Assembly: GCA_019745005.1 (NCBI GenBank)
Contig: JAIETO010000112.1
Coordinates: 1-32,345, forward strand
Reading direction: 5' to 3'
Source of the DNA: Burkholderiaceae bacterium
GTDB lineage: Bacteria > Pseudomonadota > Gammaproteobacteria > Burkholderiales > Burkholderiaceae_D
Length of the DNA: 32,345 nucleotides
The notes beneath the pieces were generated by a model that worked only from the letters and a program-made list of their open reading frames with translations, made no database searches and was not told where the DNA came from. Of the stretch, positions 23,846 through 31,716 are shown in pieces. Positions within the stretch are counted from its first letter, which is position 1. Each line of letters begins with the position of its first letter. A program made the position numbers and the translations under genes.

Positions 23846-25777
23846 ATGAACCGTCTTCTCGCTTGGTGGCAACTACGCCAAGTTAGTAGGCGGCTGCGCA
23901 TATTTACTTATGCCACTTTATTTGCAGCGGTGCTTGCCATCAGCTACTTCGTTGGGGCACGCGTGGCAACGCAAAACGTGGTAGATGCAAGTACGCGGCA
24001 ATTACAAATTCTGAGTGGTGACGTTGAGTCAATCTTAGAGCGTTACGAATCGCTACCCTACTCGCTCTCAGTACAATCATCTACGGCGCTTGCCTTGCAA
24101 CACCCGAATAGCGAAGCAAGCCAACGGCTTAACCAAATTCTTAGCGCCGTGCAAAGCCAAGCAAAAGTGGCGGCAATTTATCTCATGAACAAGGATGGCG
24201 AAACCATTGCCACGAGCAATTGGAATACACCACAAAGTTACATCAACAAAAACTTCGGTTTCCGCCCTTACTTCATTGAAGCCATGCAGGGGCGAACGGG
24301 GCGCTTTTATGGCATAGGCAGTACCACTGCCGAGCCGGGTTATTTTATTGCGCAGCCAGTGTATGCGGAGGACGACCCGACAAACGACGCAACCGCTTTT
24401 GCGAAAGACAGTGCGACTGTTCTTCAACAATTTCCAGCAATTTCCTCTGAAGAAAATCAAGAAAAAAAAGCGCAAGGTTATAAAAAACCCATAGGCGTGC
24501 TTGCCGTCAAAATCAGCCTGAAAGATTTCTCTACGGCGTGGCGCGGCATTGTTGAGCCGATTGCGCTCGTAGATAAATGGGGCGTGATTTTTTTAAGTAA
24601 TCGCTCTGAATGGCAGTACAGAAGTTTAGGCATACTCGACGTTGATGCCCAACAAGAAATGCAAAAAAGCTTGCAATACGTGGGGCAAGTCATCACCCCG
24701 CTTGCTGCAAAAGATTTGCGGTTAGCCAGCACGAGTGAAACAGAACTCAAGATGGCGATAAGTCGCAAGCTCGGCAGACTGGATTGGCGCTTATTGATGT
24801 TGCCCAACCAGAACGCAATCAATCGAAGTGCGGGGCTTTGGGCGCTTGGCGCTGCCCTAATCATGCTGTGTTTAGGGCTATGGCTGCGTATTGTTGCGCA
24901 GCGCCAGCGGCAGTTGGAAGAACGCGGCTTAGCACGCGCCGCCTTGCAAGCAGCGGCAGATGAATTGGAGCATGAGATCGCGAAACGGACGATGGAACTC
25001 ACCGAAGCAAACCAATCTATTGCTGTGAAATATGCCAAGCTAAAAGAAACAGAGCAACTACTGCGCGTGACGCAAAATGAATTGGTGCAAGCGGGAAAAC
25101 TCACTATGTTGGGTCAGATGGCGGCGGGCGTCACGCATGAGCTTAATCAACCCCTGACGGCGATACGGGCCTTTTCTGAAAACGCCGCCACATTCTTAGA
25201 ACGCGGTGAGCCGCAAAGGGCGCAAGAAAATTTGCGCATGATTAATGCGGCGAGCGCGCGCATGGGTAGCATCATTGCGCAACTCAAAGGCTTTGGCGAG
25301 CGCAAGGACAATGAACTGGATGACGTTGTATTGGCGCAAGTCATTTATAGCGCGGCAAAGCTCCTGGAAAACGACTTCGACACACAAAAATGTGCGTTGC
25401 ATATTTTTGTGCAAGACGAAGTATCAATCAAAGGTGATGCGGTACGAATCGAGCAAGTGTTGATTAATCTGTTAAAAAACGCGCTCGACGCTTCAGAAAA
25501 AGCGAATGAAAAGCTCGTCACGGTAAAACTTGAAAAACAAAAAGACAAGGCGGTGATTACGATAGAAGACCGCGGTGAAGGCTTGACCGACATGGTGGCG
25601 GCCAAATTGTTCGAGCCGTTTTTTACGACCAAAGAATCCGGTAAAGGTTTAGGTTTGGGGCTGGCAATTTCTTCTTCCATCATACAAGCCATGAATGGAA
25701 GTTTGCTTGCAAAAAATCGTTCTGAGAATAATACTGAATTAGGCGCGATGTTTATCCTTACCCTACCGATAGCCTGA
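23846..25777 (+). CDS. DctB-like sensor histidine kinase
   Basis: 643 aa. One transmembrane helix near 20-38 and another near 327-347 enclose a large periplasmic sensor (about 40-325) with Cache-type features such as AAIYLMNKDGETIATSNW, NFGFRPYFIEAMQG and GRFYGIGSTTAEPGYF. A coiled-coil linker leads to the HisKA His box (AAGVTHELNQPLTAIRAFSENA) and a HATPase domain (NLLKNALDAS, DRGEGL, GKGLGLGLAIS). This is the DctB architecture, where the periplasmic domain senses organic acids. The ligand here may be the compound taken up by the ABC importer. The regulator gene follows after 18 nt. Confidence 0.9.
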   Translation: MNRLLAWWQLRQVSRRLRIFTYATLFAAVLAISYFVGARVATQNVVDASTRQLQILSGDVESILERYESLPYSLSVQSSTALALQHPNSEASQRLNQILSAVQSQAKVAAIYLMNKDGETIATSNWNTPQSYINKNFGFRPYFIEAMQGRTGRFYGIGSTTAEPGYFIAQPVYAEDDPTNDATAFAKDSATVLQQFPAISSEENQEKKAQGYKKPIGVLAVKISLKDFSTAWRGIVEPIALVDKWGVIFLSNRSEWQYRSLGILDVDAQQEMQKSLQYVGQVITPLAAKDLRLASTSETELKMAISRKLGRLDWRLLMLPNQNAINRSAGLWALGAALIMLCLGLWLRIVAQRQRQLEERGLARAALQAAADELEHEIAKRTMELTEANQSIAVKYAKLKETEQLLRVTQNELVQAGKLTMLGQMAAGVTHELNQPLTAIRAFSENAATFLERGEPQRAQENLRMINAASARMGSIIAQLKGFGERKDNELDDVVLAQVIYSAAKLLENDFDTQKCALHIFVQDEVSIKGDAVRIEQVLINLLKNALDASEKANEKLVTVKLEKQKDKAVITIEDRGEGLTDMVAAKLFEPFFTTKESGKGLGLGLAISSSIIQAMNGSLLAKNRSENNTELGAMFILTLPIA

Positions 25778-25795
25778 CCTACCGAAAAACCAAGC

Positions 25796-27178
25796 ATGAA
25801 AGAAAACCAAGCTACTACTTTAATTGCACGAATTGATGTCATCGTGGTGGAAGACGAAGACGCCGTGCGCCTTGCGACGCTACAAACCTTGGAGCTGGGC
25901 GGCTTTAAGGCAATCGGTTTCGCAACTGCTGAACAAGCCTTAGCAAACATTACCGCCAACTTTGGCGGCATCATCGTCAGCGACGTGCGTTTGCCGCATG
26001 CCTCCGGCCTCGACCTGCTTGCGCAAGTCGTCAAGCTTGATGCAGACTGCCCTATCATCATGATGACGGGTCATGGGCACATCGAAATGGCGGTGGAAGC
26101 CATGCGCCAAGGTGCGTATGATTTTATTGAAAAGCCATTTTCTTCTGATCGCCTGATTGCTTCCGTAAAGCGTGCCTATGAGAAACGGCGACTCGTGATA
26201 GAGAATCGCCGCTTAAAACTTGCGTGGACTTTGCATCCTGATTTACCGCCACTCATCGGCCAATCACTAAGCATTGAACAATTACGCAAGCAAATTTCTA
26301 TGCTGGGCAGTGTCGCCGTTGACGTGCTGATTAATGGCGAAACCGGTACGGGCAAAGAAGTGGTGGCGCGCCATTTACACGCTGCCAGCGGCTGTAAAGG
26401 CCCATTCGTTGCGATTAATTGCGGTGCCTTGCCAGAGGCAATTTTCGAGAGTGAAATTTTTGGGCACGAAGCCGGCGCCTTCACCAATGCGCAAAAAAAA
26501 CGCATAGGAAAATTAGAGTTCGCTGATCAGGGCACTGTTTTTCTTGATGAGATCGAGAGCATGCCAATCGCGCTACAAATCAAGATGCTGCGCGTGCTAC
26601 AAGAAAGAGAAATTGAACGGGTAGGTAGTAATCAAATCATTCCGCTTAACTGCCGCGTCATTGCAGCGACCAAAGAGAACTTGCTGGCCCTGAGCCAAAA
26701 AGGTTTGTTCCGTGCAGATCTCTATTACCGCCTCAACGCCGTACAAATTTCTTTGCCGCCATTACGCGAAAGGCGCGATGATATTCCGGTTTTACTTGCG
26801 CAATTTTTTCAGTTTGCCGCGCAGAGGTTTTCTCGCCCACTTCCGACGTGGAACGCACAACAAATGCAGACTTGGCAGGCACAAGATTGGCCGGGCAATG
26901 TCAGGGAATTGGCGCATTTTGCTGATCGCTACGTCTTGGGCTTAGAGTTTAGCGATGCCACCAACCAAGCACCTAAGAGCGTGCTTTCTTTGGTTGATGC
27001 GATTGATCAGTTTGAACGTGACATGATTCAAAAAACCTACGACACGCACGACGGCAATGTCGCAGAAACGGCACTTGCCTTAAACATGCCGAAAAAAACG
27101 CTCTATGACAAACTCAAGAAATACCAAATTCACGCTAGCGCGGAAAGCACCAAGCTTGTAGATCGACCTATGCTATGA
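25796..27178 (+). CDS. DctD-like sigma-54-dependent response regulator
   Basis: 460 aa. The receiver domain (about 10-125) has the acidic pocket VVEDEDA and phosphoacceptor Asp63 in VSDVRLPHASG. The AAA+ domain (about 150-380) has Walker A GETGTGKE (181-188), Walker B VFLDEIES and arginine residues in LRERRDDIP. The C-terminal Fis-type helix-turn-helix reads GNVAETALALNMPKKTLYDKLKKY. The GAFTGA loop that contacts sigma-54 is changed to GAFTNA (227-232). Such proteins drive RpoN promoters, and one candidate lies ahead of this very operon. The end overlaps the next gene by four bases (ATGA). Confidence 0.92.
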   Translation: MKENQATTLIARIDVIVVEDEDAVRLATLQTLELGGFKAIGFATAEQALANITANFGGIIVSDVRLPHASGLDLLAQVVKLDADCPIIMMTGHGHIEMAVEAMRQGAYDFIEKPFSSDRLIASVKRAYEKRRLVIENRRLKLAWTLHPDLPPLIGQSLSIEQLRKQISMLGSVAVDVLINGETGTGKEVVARHLHAASGCKGPFVAINCGALPEAIFESEIFGHEAGAFTNAQKKRIGKLEFADQGTVFLDEIESMPIALQIKMLRVLQEREIERVGSNQIIPLNCRVIAATKENLLALSQKGLFRADLYYRLNAVQISLPPLRERRDDIPVLLAQFFQFAAQRFSRPLPTWNAQQMQTWQAQDWPGNVRELAHFADRYVLGLEFSDATNQAPKSVLSLVDAIDQFERDMIQKTYDTHDGNVAETALALNMPKKTLYDKLKKYQIHASAESTKLVDRPML

Positions 27179-27981
27179 AATGGTTGAAGTTTTTATTGAT
27201 CCCAACGTTCTTTTTTGCGACCACGTTGTCCCGCGAATGCTTGGCGCAAGAAGAAACAAGCACGGCAACGGAAAGCACAGAACCAGCGGAACAAGCCATA
27301 GAAATTAGTGGCACCAAAGACCCGGATTGGAAACGCTATCGAGCCATGCTAAAGGGCTTAAATGCGTTTGACAAATATCATGCCCTTGCCCCCAACGCTG
27401 CACATAAATACATCTTAAGACCACGCCATGAAGGGGTTGCGCTACAAGGTGTGAGCTTACGCTTGGCCTATAACGACATGAGTCTGCCGATTCCCATCGC
27501 CGAAGATGGCAGCTTCAGTTTGCCGCGCGATGAACAAGCCCAGCAACACGATGCCGAAGTGCTTATTAATCGTAAGAAGAACCTGTTTCGCTGGTGGCCG
27601 CATATCCGCAGCCCAGGCTTGCAAGCAAACCAGCGCCGGCTTGGCGACTTGCGTCTCGAATGTCAAATATTTTGGGCTGTTTACTACGACGACATTCCTT
27701 TCGTTGCCCGTAACCTCGTCAGCTTAATGGGCGGACCTTGCACCACTTCAAAAATTTCGCTGCGTTTTCCTGCTGATTTTCGCGGCTTGCAAAGTGCAAC
27801 GCTAAAGCACGGTGAAATCAATTTGCCACTGCAAATCGATGAGAAGGAATCAAGTTTTACCGCACCGCTTGCGAACAAAAATATCAGCGACGACGCAGTA
27901 ATTGACTTGCACTATCAAGACGACAGCGACGTGCCGCGTGTGAAAAATTACACTGGCCTCGCTGTCAGCGCGAAATTCTAA
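27175..27981 (+). CDS. periplasmic protein of unknown function coupled to the DctD-like regulator
   Basis: 268 aa with a signal peptide (MKWLKFLLIPTFFFATTLSRECLA). A Thr/Glu-rich stretch (about 25-45) precedes KDPDWKRYRAMLKGLNAFDKYHALAPNA. The rest looks beta-rich, with Ig-like strand patterns (YILRPRHEGVALQGVSLRLAY, DGSFSLPRDE) and cysteines at LRLECQI and GGPCTTS. No enzyme motif is visible. The start overlaps the regulator stop (ATGA), so it is cotranslated with the two-component system; a role in signal sensing or envelope handling of the substrate is possible but unproven. Confidence 0.6.
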   Translation: MKWLKFLLIPTFFFATTLSRECLAQEETSTATESTEPAEQAIEISGTKDPDWKRYRAMLKGLNAFDKYHALAPNAAHKYILRPRHEGVALQGVSLRLAYNDMSLPIPIAEDGSFSLPRDEQAQQHDAEVLINRKKNLFRWWPHIRSPGLQANQRRLGDLRLECQIFWAVYYDDIPFVARNLVSLMGGPCTTSKISLRFPADFRGLQSATLKHGEINLPLQIDEKESSFTAPLANKNISDDAVIDLHYQDDSDVPRVKNYTGLAVSAKF

Positions 27982-28166
27982 ACGCCCATTTCACTCGCGC
28001 TGCATAAAGTAGACCGCACGCTCATCTGGGTTTCAACGCAGTTGCACGGCAAAATTGTTATTGCAAAATCAAGCCCAGAAATTTCACGTTTGTTCACAAA
28101 TTCTCTTTCTATGGCTAGCGCCGCCAAAGTAAACTTAACGTCGAATACCTTGGCCTAATGACGAAC

Positions 28167-28180
28167 ATTTTGCGCAAAAT
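28167..28180. promoter_or_regulatory. 14-bp perfect palindrome upstream of the MCP gene
   Basis: ATTTTGCGCAAAAT is identical on both strands. It lies 187 bp before the MCP start and could bind a dimeric regulator. Chance is possible. Confidence 0.35.
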
Positions 28181-28237
28181 TCTGCGCCTCGTTTATTCGC
28201 ACAACGGAATAAAAAGAGATCAGCAGATCCATAAAAA

Positions 28238-28261
28238 TTCATATACTCACCTCAGTAATTT
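28238..28261 (+). repeat. bipartite 24-bp motif, copy 2
   Basis: TTCATATACT, five variable bases, then CAGTAATTT, identical in both arms and spacing to the copy at 20076. TATACT could serve as a -10 box, but no -35 box is apparent at the right distance. Confidence 0.45.
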
Positions 28262-28268
28262 TTTGTTG

Positions 28269-28285
28269 CGCATTAATTTAATGCG
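28269..28285. promoter_or_regulatory. inverted repeat CGCATTAA-T-TTAATGCG
   Basis: A perfect 8-bp dyad with a one-base centre lies 36 bp before the mini-ORF and 81 bp before the MCP start. The symmetry suits a helix-turn-helix dimer operator. It is not followed by a T-run, so it is not a terminator. Confidence 0.45.
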
Positions 28286-28321
28286 AAAATGAATAAAAAA
28301 ATGATAAAAAATGAGGAGTAT

Positions 28322-28360
28322 ATGAAAATTCTCGTATTAATACCTCACATTATCGACTGA
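28322..28360 (+). CDS. 12-codon leader ORF before the MCP gene
   Basis: ATG at 28322 opens a 12-residue peptide (MKILVLIPHIID) ending in TGA 6 nt before the MCP start. A GAGGAG sequence lies three bases upstream, a short spacing but the best ribosome binding site in the area; the MCP ATG itself has none. It may couple translation into the MCP gene. It could equally be chance. Confidence 0.35.
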   Translation: MKILVLIPHIID

Positions 28361-28366
28361 GAACCT

Positions 28367-30022
28367 ATGTCATTTAAGCCCATGAAGTTGAGTAAAAAAC
28401 TGCCACTTGCTTTTGCAATTGTGATCGGACTTGTCATTTTGCCTGCGGCGTTTGGCGTGTTCCAACTCAATGATTCCTTAAAGACGTTTCGCGATGAAGT
28501 ACTGCCAGCGGCCAAACAAGAAACACAAATGAAAGAGATCAGCCTTGCATTTAAGACGCAAGTGCAAGAGTGGAAAAACGTGCTTTTGCGCGGCAAAAAC
28601 CCAGAACAATTAACAAAATACTGGGACGCTTTTACTAAAGAAGAAAGCCTCGTGCAGCGCGAGGCAAGCGACATGGAAACCAGAGCGACATCGGATGCAG
28701 AGAAAGCGCTGATTCATAAGTTCATCGAAGCGCACCAAACGCTAGGAAAAAAATATCGTGATGCGTTGGAAAAGTTTAAGAACGCTGAATTTTCGGCCGA
28801 AGTTGGCGACACGGCTGTCAAAGGCATAGATCGCGAAGCGAGCAACCTTCTCAATGAAGCCTCAAACTTGTTTTCTAAAAAACGTGATCTGACGCGAGAA
28901 ACCGCACTGAATGCGGCAACCTTTGCGTCTTCGTTAAGCATCATCGCACTGCTCGTAATGACCCCCGTGGCACTGTTTGCGGGATTGTTCATTAGCCGCC
29001 GTATCGTTAATCTGATAGGCGGTGATCCGGCTGATGTGGCACACATTGCGTCCAATATTGCGGCTGGAAATTTGACGCAAGATATTCCTCTGAAAGCGAA
29101 TGATCAGACCAGTCTGATGTATTCGATGAAGGAAATGAATACCAGTCTCACCAATATCGTAAATAGCGTACGTGGCAGCACGCGCACGATTGTTGCAACT
29201 TCGAGCCAAATTGCCGAGGGTAATTTAGATTTGTCAGCACGCACCGAGCACCAAGCAAGCTCATTAGAAGAAACCGCTTCGTCAATGGAAGAATTGACGA
29301 GCACAGTCAAGCAAAATGCCGACAACGCCAGGGAGGCAAATCAGCTTGCCAGTTCGGCGTCGAATGTGGCTATCAAAGGCGGCGCGGTGGTCTCTCAAGT
29401 GGTCGACACGATGCACGCAATCAACGCTTCATCGCGCAAGATCGTCGATATCATCAGCGTAATTGACAGCATTGCGTTTCAAACCAATATTCTGGCTTTA
29501 AATGCCGCCGTAGAAGCAGCGCGCGCAGGTGAACAGGGTCGTGGATTTGCGGTGGTGGCATCGGAAGTACGCAATCTGGCGCAACGCTCGGCAAGTGCCG
29601 CCAAAGAAATAAAAACCTTGATTAACGAATCTGTTGAGAACGTCGACATAGGTACGAAGCTTGTGGCAGACGCTGGTTCGACCATGTCAGAAATAGTCAG
29701 TAGCGTGAAGCACGTTACCGACATCATTAGCGAAATCAGTGTCGCCAGTAATGAACAAAACCAAGGCATCCATCAAATCAATATTGCCGTTAGCGAGATG
29801 GATAATGGGACGCAACAAAACGCAGCCTTAGTGGAGGAAGCAGCGGCGGCATCGAGCGAATTGCAGCGCCAAGCGGAAGAACTTCTCGCCTTAGTTAGCG
29901 TGTTTCAATTGCATGGCGATACAAGCTTGCACAGTATGTCGTCTAATGTGAGGAAAGCCAGTGTTAGCAACATCAAGCAATTTGCTCAATCCTCAAAAGT
30001 AAAACGTCTTCGCGCTGAATAG
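28367..30022 (+). CDS. methyl-accepting chemotaxis protein
   Basis: 551 aa. A transmembrane helix near 13-31 and one near 185-210 bracket a four-helix-bundle periplasmic sensor (about 35-185). A HAMP domain follows ([23 protein letters not shown], about 214-265). The cytoplasmic signalling domain is long and coiled-coil, with the CheA/CheW-contact hairpin [38 protein letters not shown]. No C-terminal NWETF-like pentapeptide for CheR binding is present. It signals to the flagellar chemotaxis system; the ligand is unknown. Shared upstream sequence with the ABC operon hints at related control. Confidence 0.93.
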   Translation: MSFKPMKLSKKLPLAFAIVIGLVILPAAFGVFQLNDSLKTFRDEVLPAAKQETQMKEISLAFKTQVQEWKNVLLRGKNPEQLTKYWDAFTKEESLVQREASDMETRATSDAEKALIHKFIEAHQTLGKKYRDALEKFKNAEFSAEVGDTAVKGIDREASNLLNEASNLFSKKRDLTRETALNAATFASSLSIIALLVMTPVALFAGLFISRRIVNLIGGDPADVAHIASNIAAGNLTQDIPLKANDQTSLMYSMKEMNTSLTNIVNSVRGSTRTIVATSSQIAEGNLDLSARTEHQASSLEETASSMEELTSTVKQNADNAREANQLASSASNVAIKGGAVVSQVVDTMHAINASSRKIVDIISVIDSIAFQTNILALNAAVEAARAGEQGRGFAVVASEVRNLAQRSASAAKEIKTLINESVENVDIGTKLVADAGSTMSEIVSSVKHVTDIISEISVASNEQNQGIHQINIAVSEMDNGTQQNAALVEEAAAASSELQRQAEELLALVSVFQLHGDTSLHSMSSNVRKASVSNIKQFAQSSKVKRLRAE

Positions 30023-30028
30023 GTGTGG

Positions 30029-30679
30029 CTAATGGTTAGCGCCCGCCGCGAGCTTCACATCCTCTTTGCGATTGAGTGCCGTATCTATCATGCAGACAAC
30101 GCCTGCCCTCATCACGTCAAATGACATACTGGGCGCTTGGGGAAATTTAATCGCTTGGCTTGGCAAATACGGAATGTGTACAAAGCCCGCTTTTTCTATG
30201 CATTGATGCGTCGTAGCCACGTGCATCAATCCGAAAAACACATGATTGCAAACGTAAGTGCCCGCTGTTTGCGATATCGCAGCGGGTATGCCCTGCTTTT
30301 GTAACGACTGCATCATGGCTTTAATTGGCAATGTACTGAAATAGGCGGCGGGCGCATCAGGAATAATCGTGTTGTCGATAGGCTGCGCGCCAGCATTGTC
30401 AGGAATACGCGCATCATCAAGATTGATGGCGATGCGCTCTAAGCTCATTTCTGCCCTGCCCCCCGCTTGCCCTAAACAGATCACCATGCTTGGTTGTAGT
30501 TCGCGTAGAGCTGCCTCAAGCAAATGTAGCGAGGTACCAAACTCGCAGGGCAATTGGCGGCTGATGATTTGCGCGCTCTTACCTATTTTCATTCCATCTA
30601 GCGACTTGGCGATTTCCCATGAGGGATTAATTTTTTCGCCGCCGAAGGGGTCAAACCCTGTGAGTAAAATTCGTTTCAT
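30029..30679 (-). CDS. pcp: pyroglutamyl-peptidase I
   Basis: 216 aa from the ATG at 30679; the track's start at 30721 adds 14 residues overlapping the DUF979 gene and is rejected because MKRILLTGFDPFGG is the standard family N terminus. The catalytic Glu lies in GQAGGRAEMSLERIAIN, Cys in TAGTYVCNHVFFGLM and His in GFVHIPYLP, so the C15 cysteine-peptidase triad is complete. The enzyme removes N-terminal pyroglutamate from peptides in the cytoplasm. It starts 5 nt after the DUF979 gene ends and is probably cotranscribed with it. Confidence 0.92.
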   Translation of the reverse strand: MKRILLTGFDPFGGEKINPSWEIAKSLDGMKIGKSAQIISRQLPCEFGTSLHLLEAALRELQPSMVICLGQAGGRAEMSLERIAINLDDARIPDNAGAQPIDNTIIPDAPAAYFSTLPIKAMMQSLQKQGIPAAISQTAGTYVCNHVFFGLMHVATTHQCIEKAGFVHIPYLPSQAIKFPQAPSMSFDVMRAGVVCMIDTALNRKEDVKLAAGANH

Positions 30680-30684
30680 GGGTT

Positions 30685-31716
30685 TTAAAATACAAAAAAG
30701 TGAATCAATAAAATATTGCAAAGCAAAACCGCAATGGCGGTGGGAATTTGCGTCTTAATGACTAAGTACTTGTCTTTTAGCTCCAGCAAAGCAGCAGGCA
30801 CAATATTAAAATTCGCCGCCATAGGCGTCATCAGCGTACCGCAATAGCCAGACAACATGCCAATAGCGACCAAAGCGGCAGGATTGGCATGATGCTGATT
30901 GATGAGAAACGGTAAGGCAATTCCCGCCGTCATAATGGGGAACGCAGCAAAGGCATTGCCCATCAACATGGTGAGTCCCGCCATGCCACAACAATACGTA
31001 ATGATTAGTATCAAACGACTATCGGCTTGAATAAACTGACCGACCAAGTCTTGTATAGACTGCCCTGTCTTCGCCGCTACAAAGACGCCTCCCAACATGG
31101 CCAACATTTGCGGCAATATCAAAGCCCAGCCAATCGCATCAACTAAACGCCGCGCTTCACGCACTGCACCTAATGGAGACTCGCGGGTCAGCACGCTTGC
31201 GTAAAACACAGCGCATACACAAGCAACGCAAAGCGCCGTGAGGCTGATATTTTTTTGGTCTAAAACAAAGCTATCACCTAACTTCAGGTCTTTGAGTAAG
31301 AGCGAAAACAAAATGGTAACGAAAGGAATCACCAGTGCAGGTAAGAAAATCTTATTGCCAATTCTTGCCGTGATTTTCTCTAATTTCTCGGCGCGACGAA
31401 ATTCAGTTTGCGTTTGAATTTCGTCGCCGCCATTTTGCGCAAGCGCGTGCTCGGATTTACCTGCGCCTAAAAAATTAAAGCCAGCAATCAAACTTAAAAG
31501 CAGCACGATAACGCCGGTTACTTGGTAGGTGAGGTTTTTTCCAAATACGAGCAACATGACATCGCCAAACAAAAACGGGCAAGCAAACAAGAACCAAAAA
31601 ATCGCCGTTGTGAAGCGTTTTGGGTTGGAGCGGTCGCGCAAATTAAAAGCGGCGATCAGCATCACGATTGCGCCTATCAAATAAAACACAAAGTCAATCG
31701 TAACCAGGCTGCTCAT
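30685..31716 (-). CDS. DUF979 family membrane protein
   Basis: 343 aa with about nine to ten hydrophobic helices. Recognisable segments are SNPKRFTTAIFWFLFACPFLFGD and GNAFAAFPIMTAGIALPFLINQHHANPAALVAIGMLSGYCGTLMTPMAANFNIVPAALLELKDKY near the C terminus. DUF979 proteins occur with DUF969 and pyroglutamate genes and are thought to be part of a two-component 5-oxoproline permease. The start overlaps the DUF969 stop by four bases (ATGA), and pcp follows, so the three form one operon. The transport role is inferred from association rather than from sequence. Confidence 0.85.
   Translation of the reverse strand: MSSLVTIDFVFYLIGAIVMLIAAFNLRDRSNPKRFTTAIFWFLFACPFLFGDVMLLVFGKNLTYQVTGVIVLLLSLIAGFNFLGAGKSEHALAQNGGDEIQTQTEFRRAEKLEKITARIGNKIFLPALVIPFVTILFSLLLKDLKLGDSFVLDQKNISLTALCVACVCAVFYASVLTRESPLGAVREARRLVDAIGWALILPQMLAMLGGVFVAAKTGQSIQDLVGQFIQADSRLILIITYCCGMAGLTMLMGNAFAAFPIMTAGIALPFLINQHHANPAALVAIGMLSGYCGTLMTPMAANFNIVPAALLELKDKYLVIKTQIPTAIAVLLCNILLIHFFVF

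Larger units (their letters stand above)
27982..28321. other. regulatory region ahead of the chemotaxis gene
   Basis: A 340-bp AT-rich stretch with no gene. It contains three palindromic or repeated elements, at 28167-28180, 28238-28261 and 28269-28285, described separately. No clear sigma-28 (flagellar) promoter was found. Confidence 0.4.

Noticed and set aside
28120-28150. TAAA...CGAATA sequence like a sigma-28 promoter before the MCP gene
   Set aside because: The spacing between the two parts is far too short and the -10 part is a poor match.
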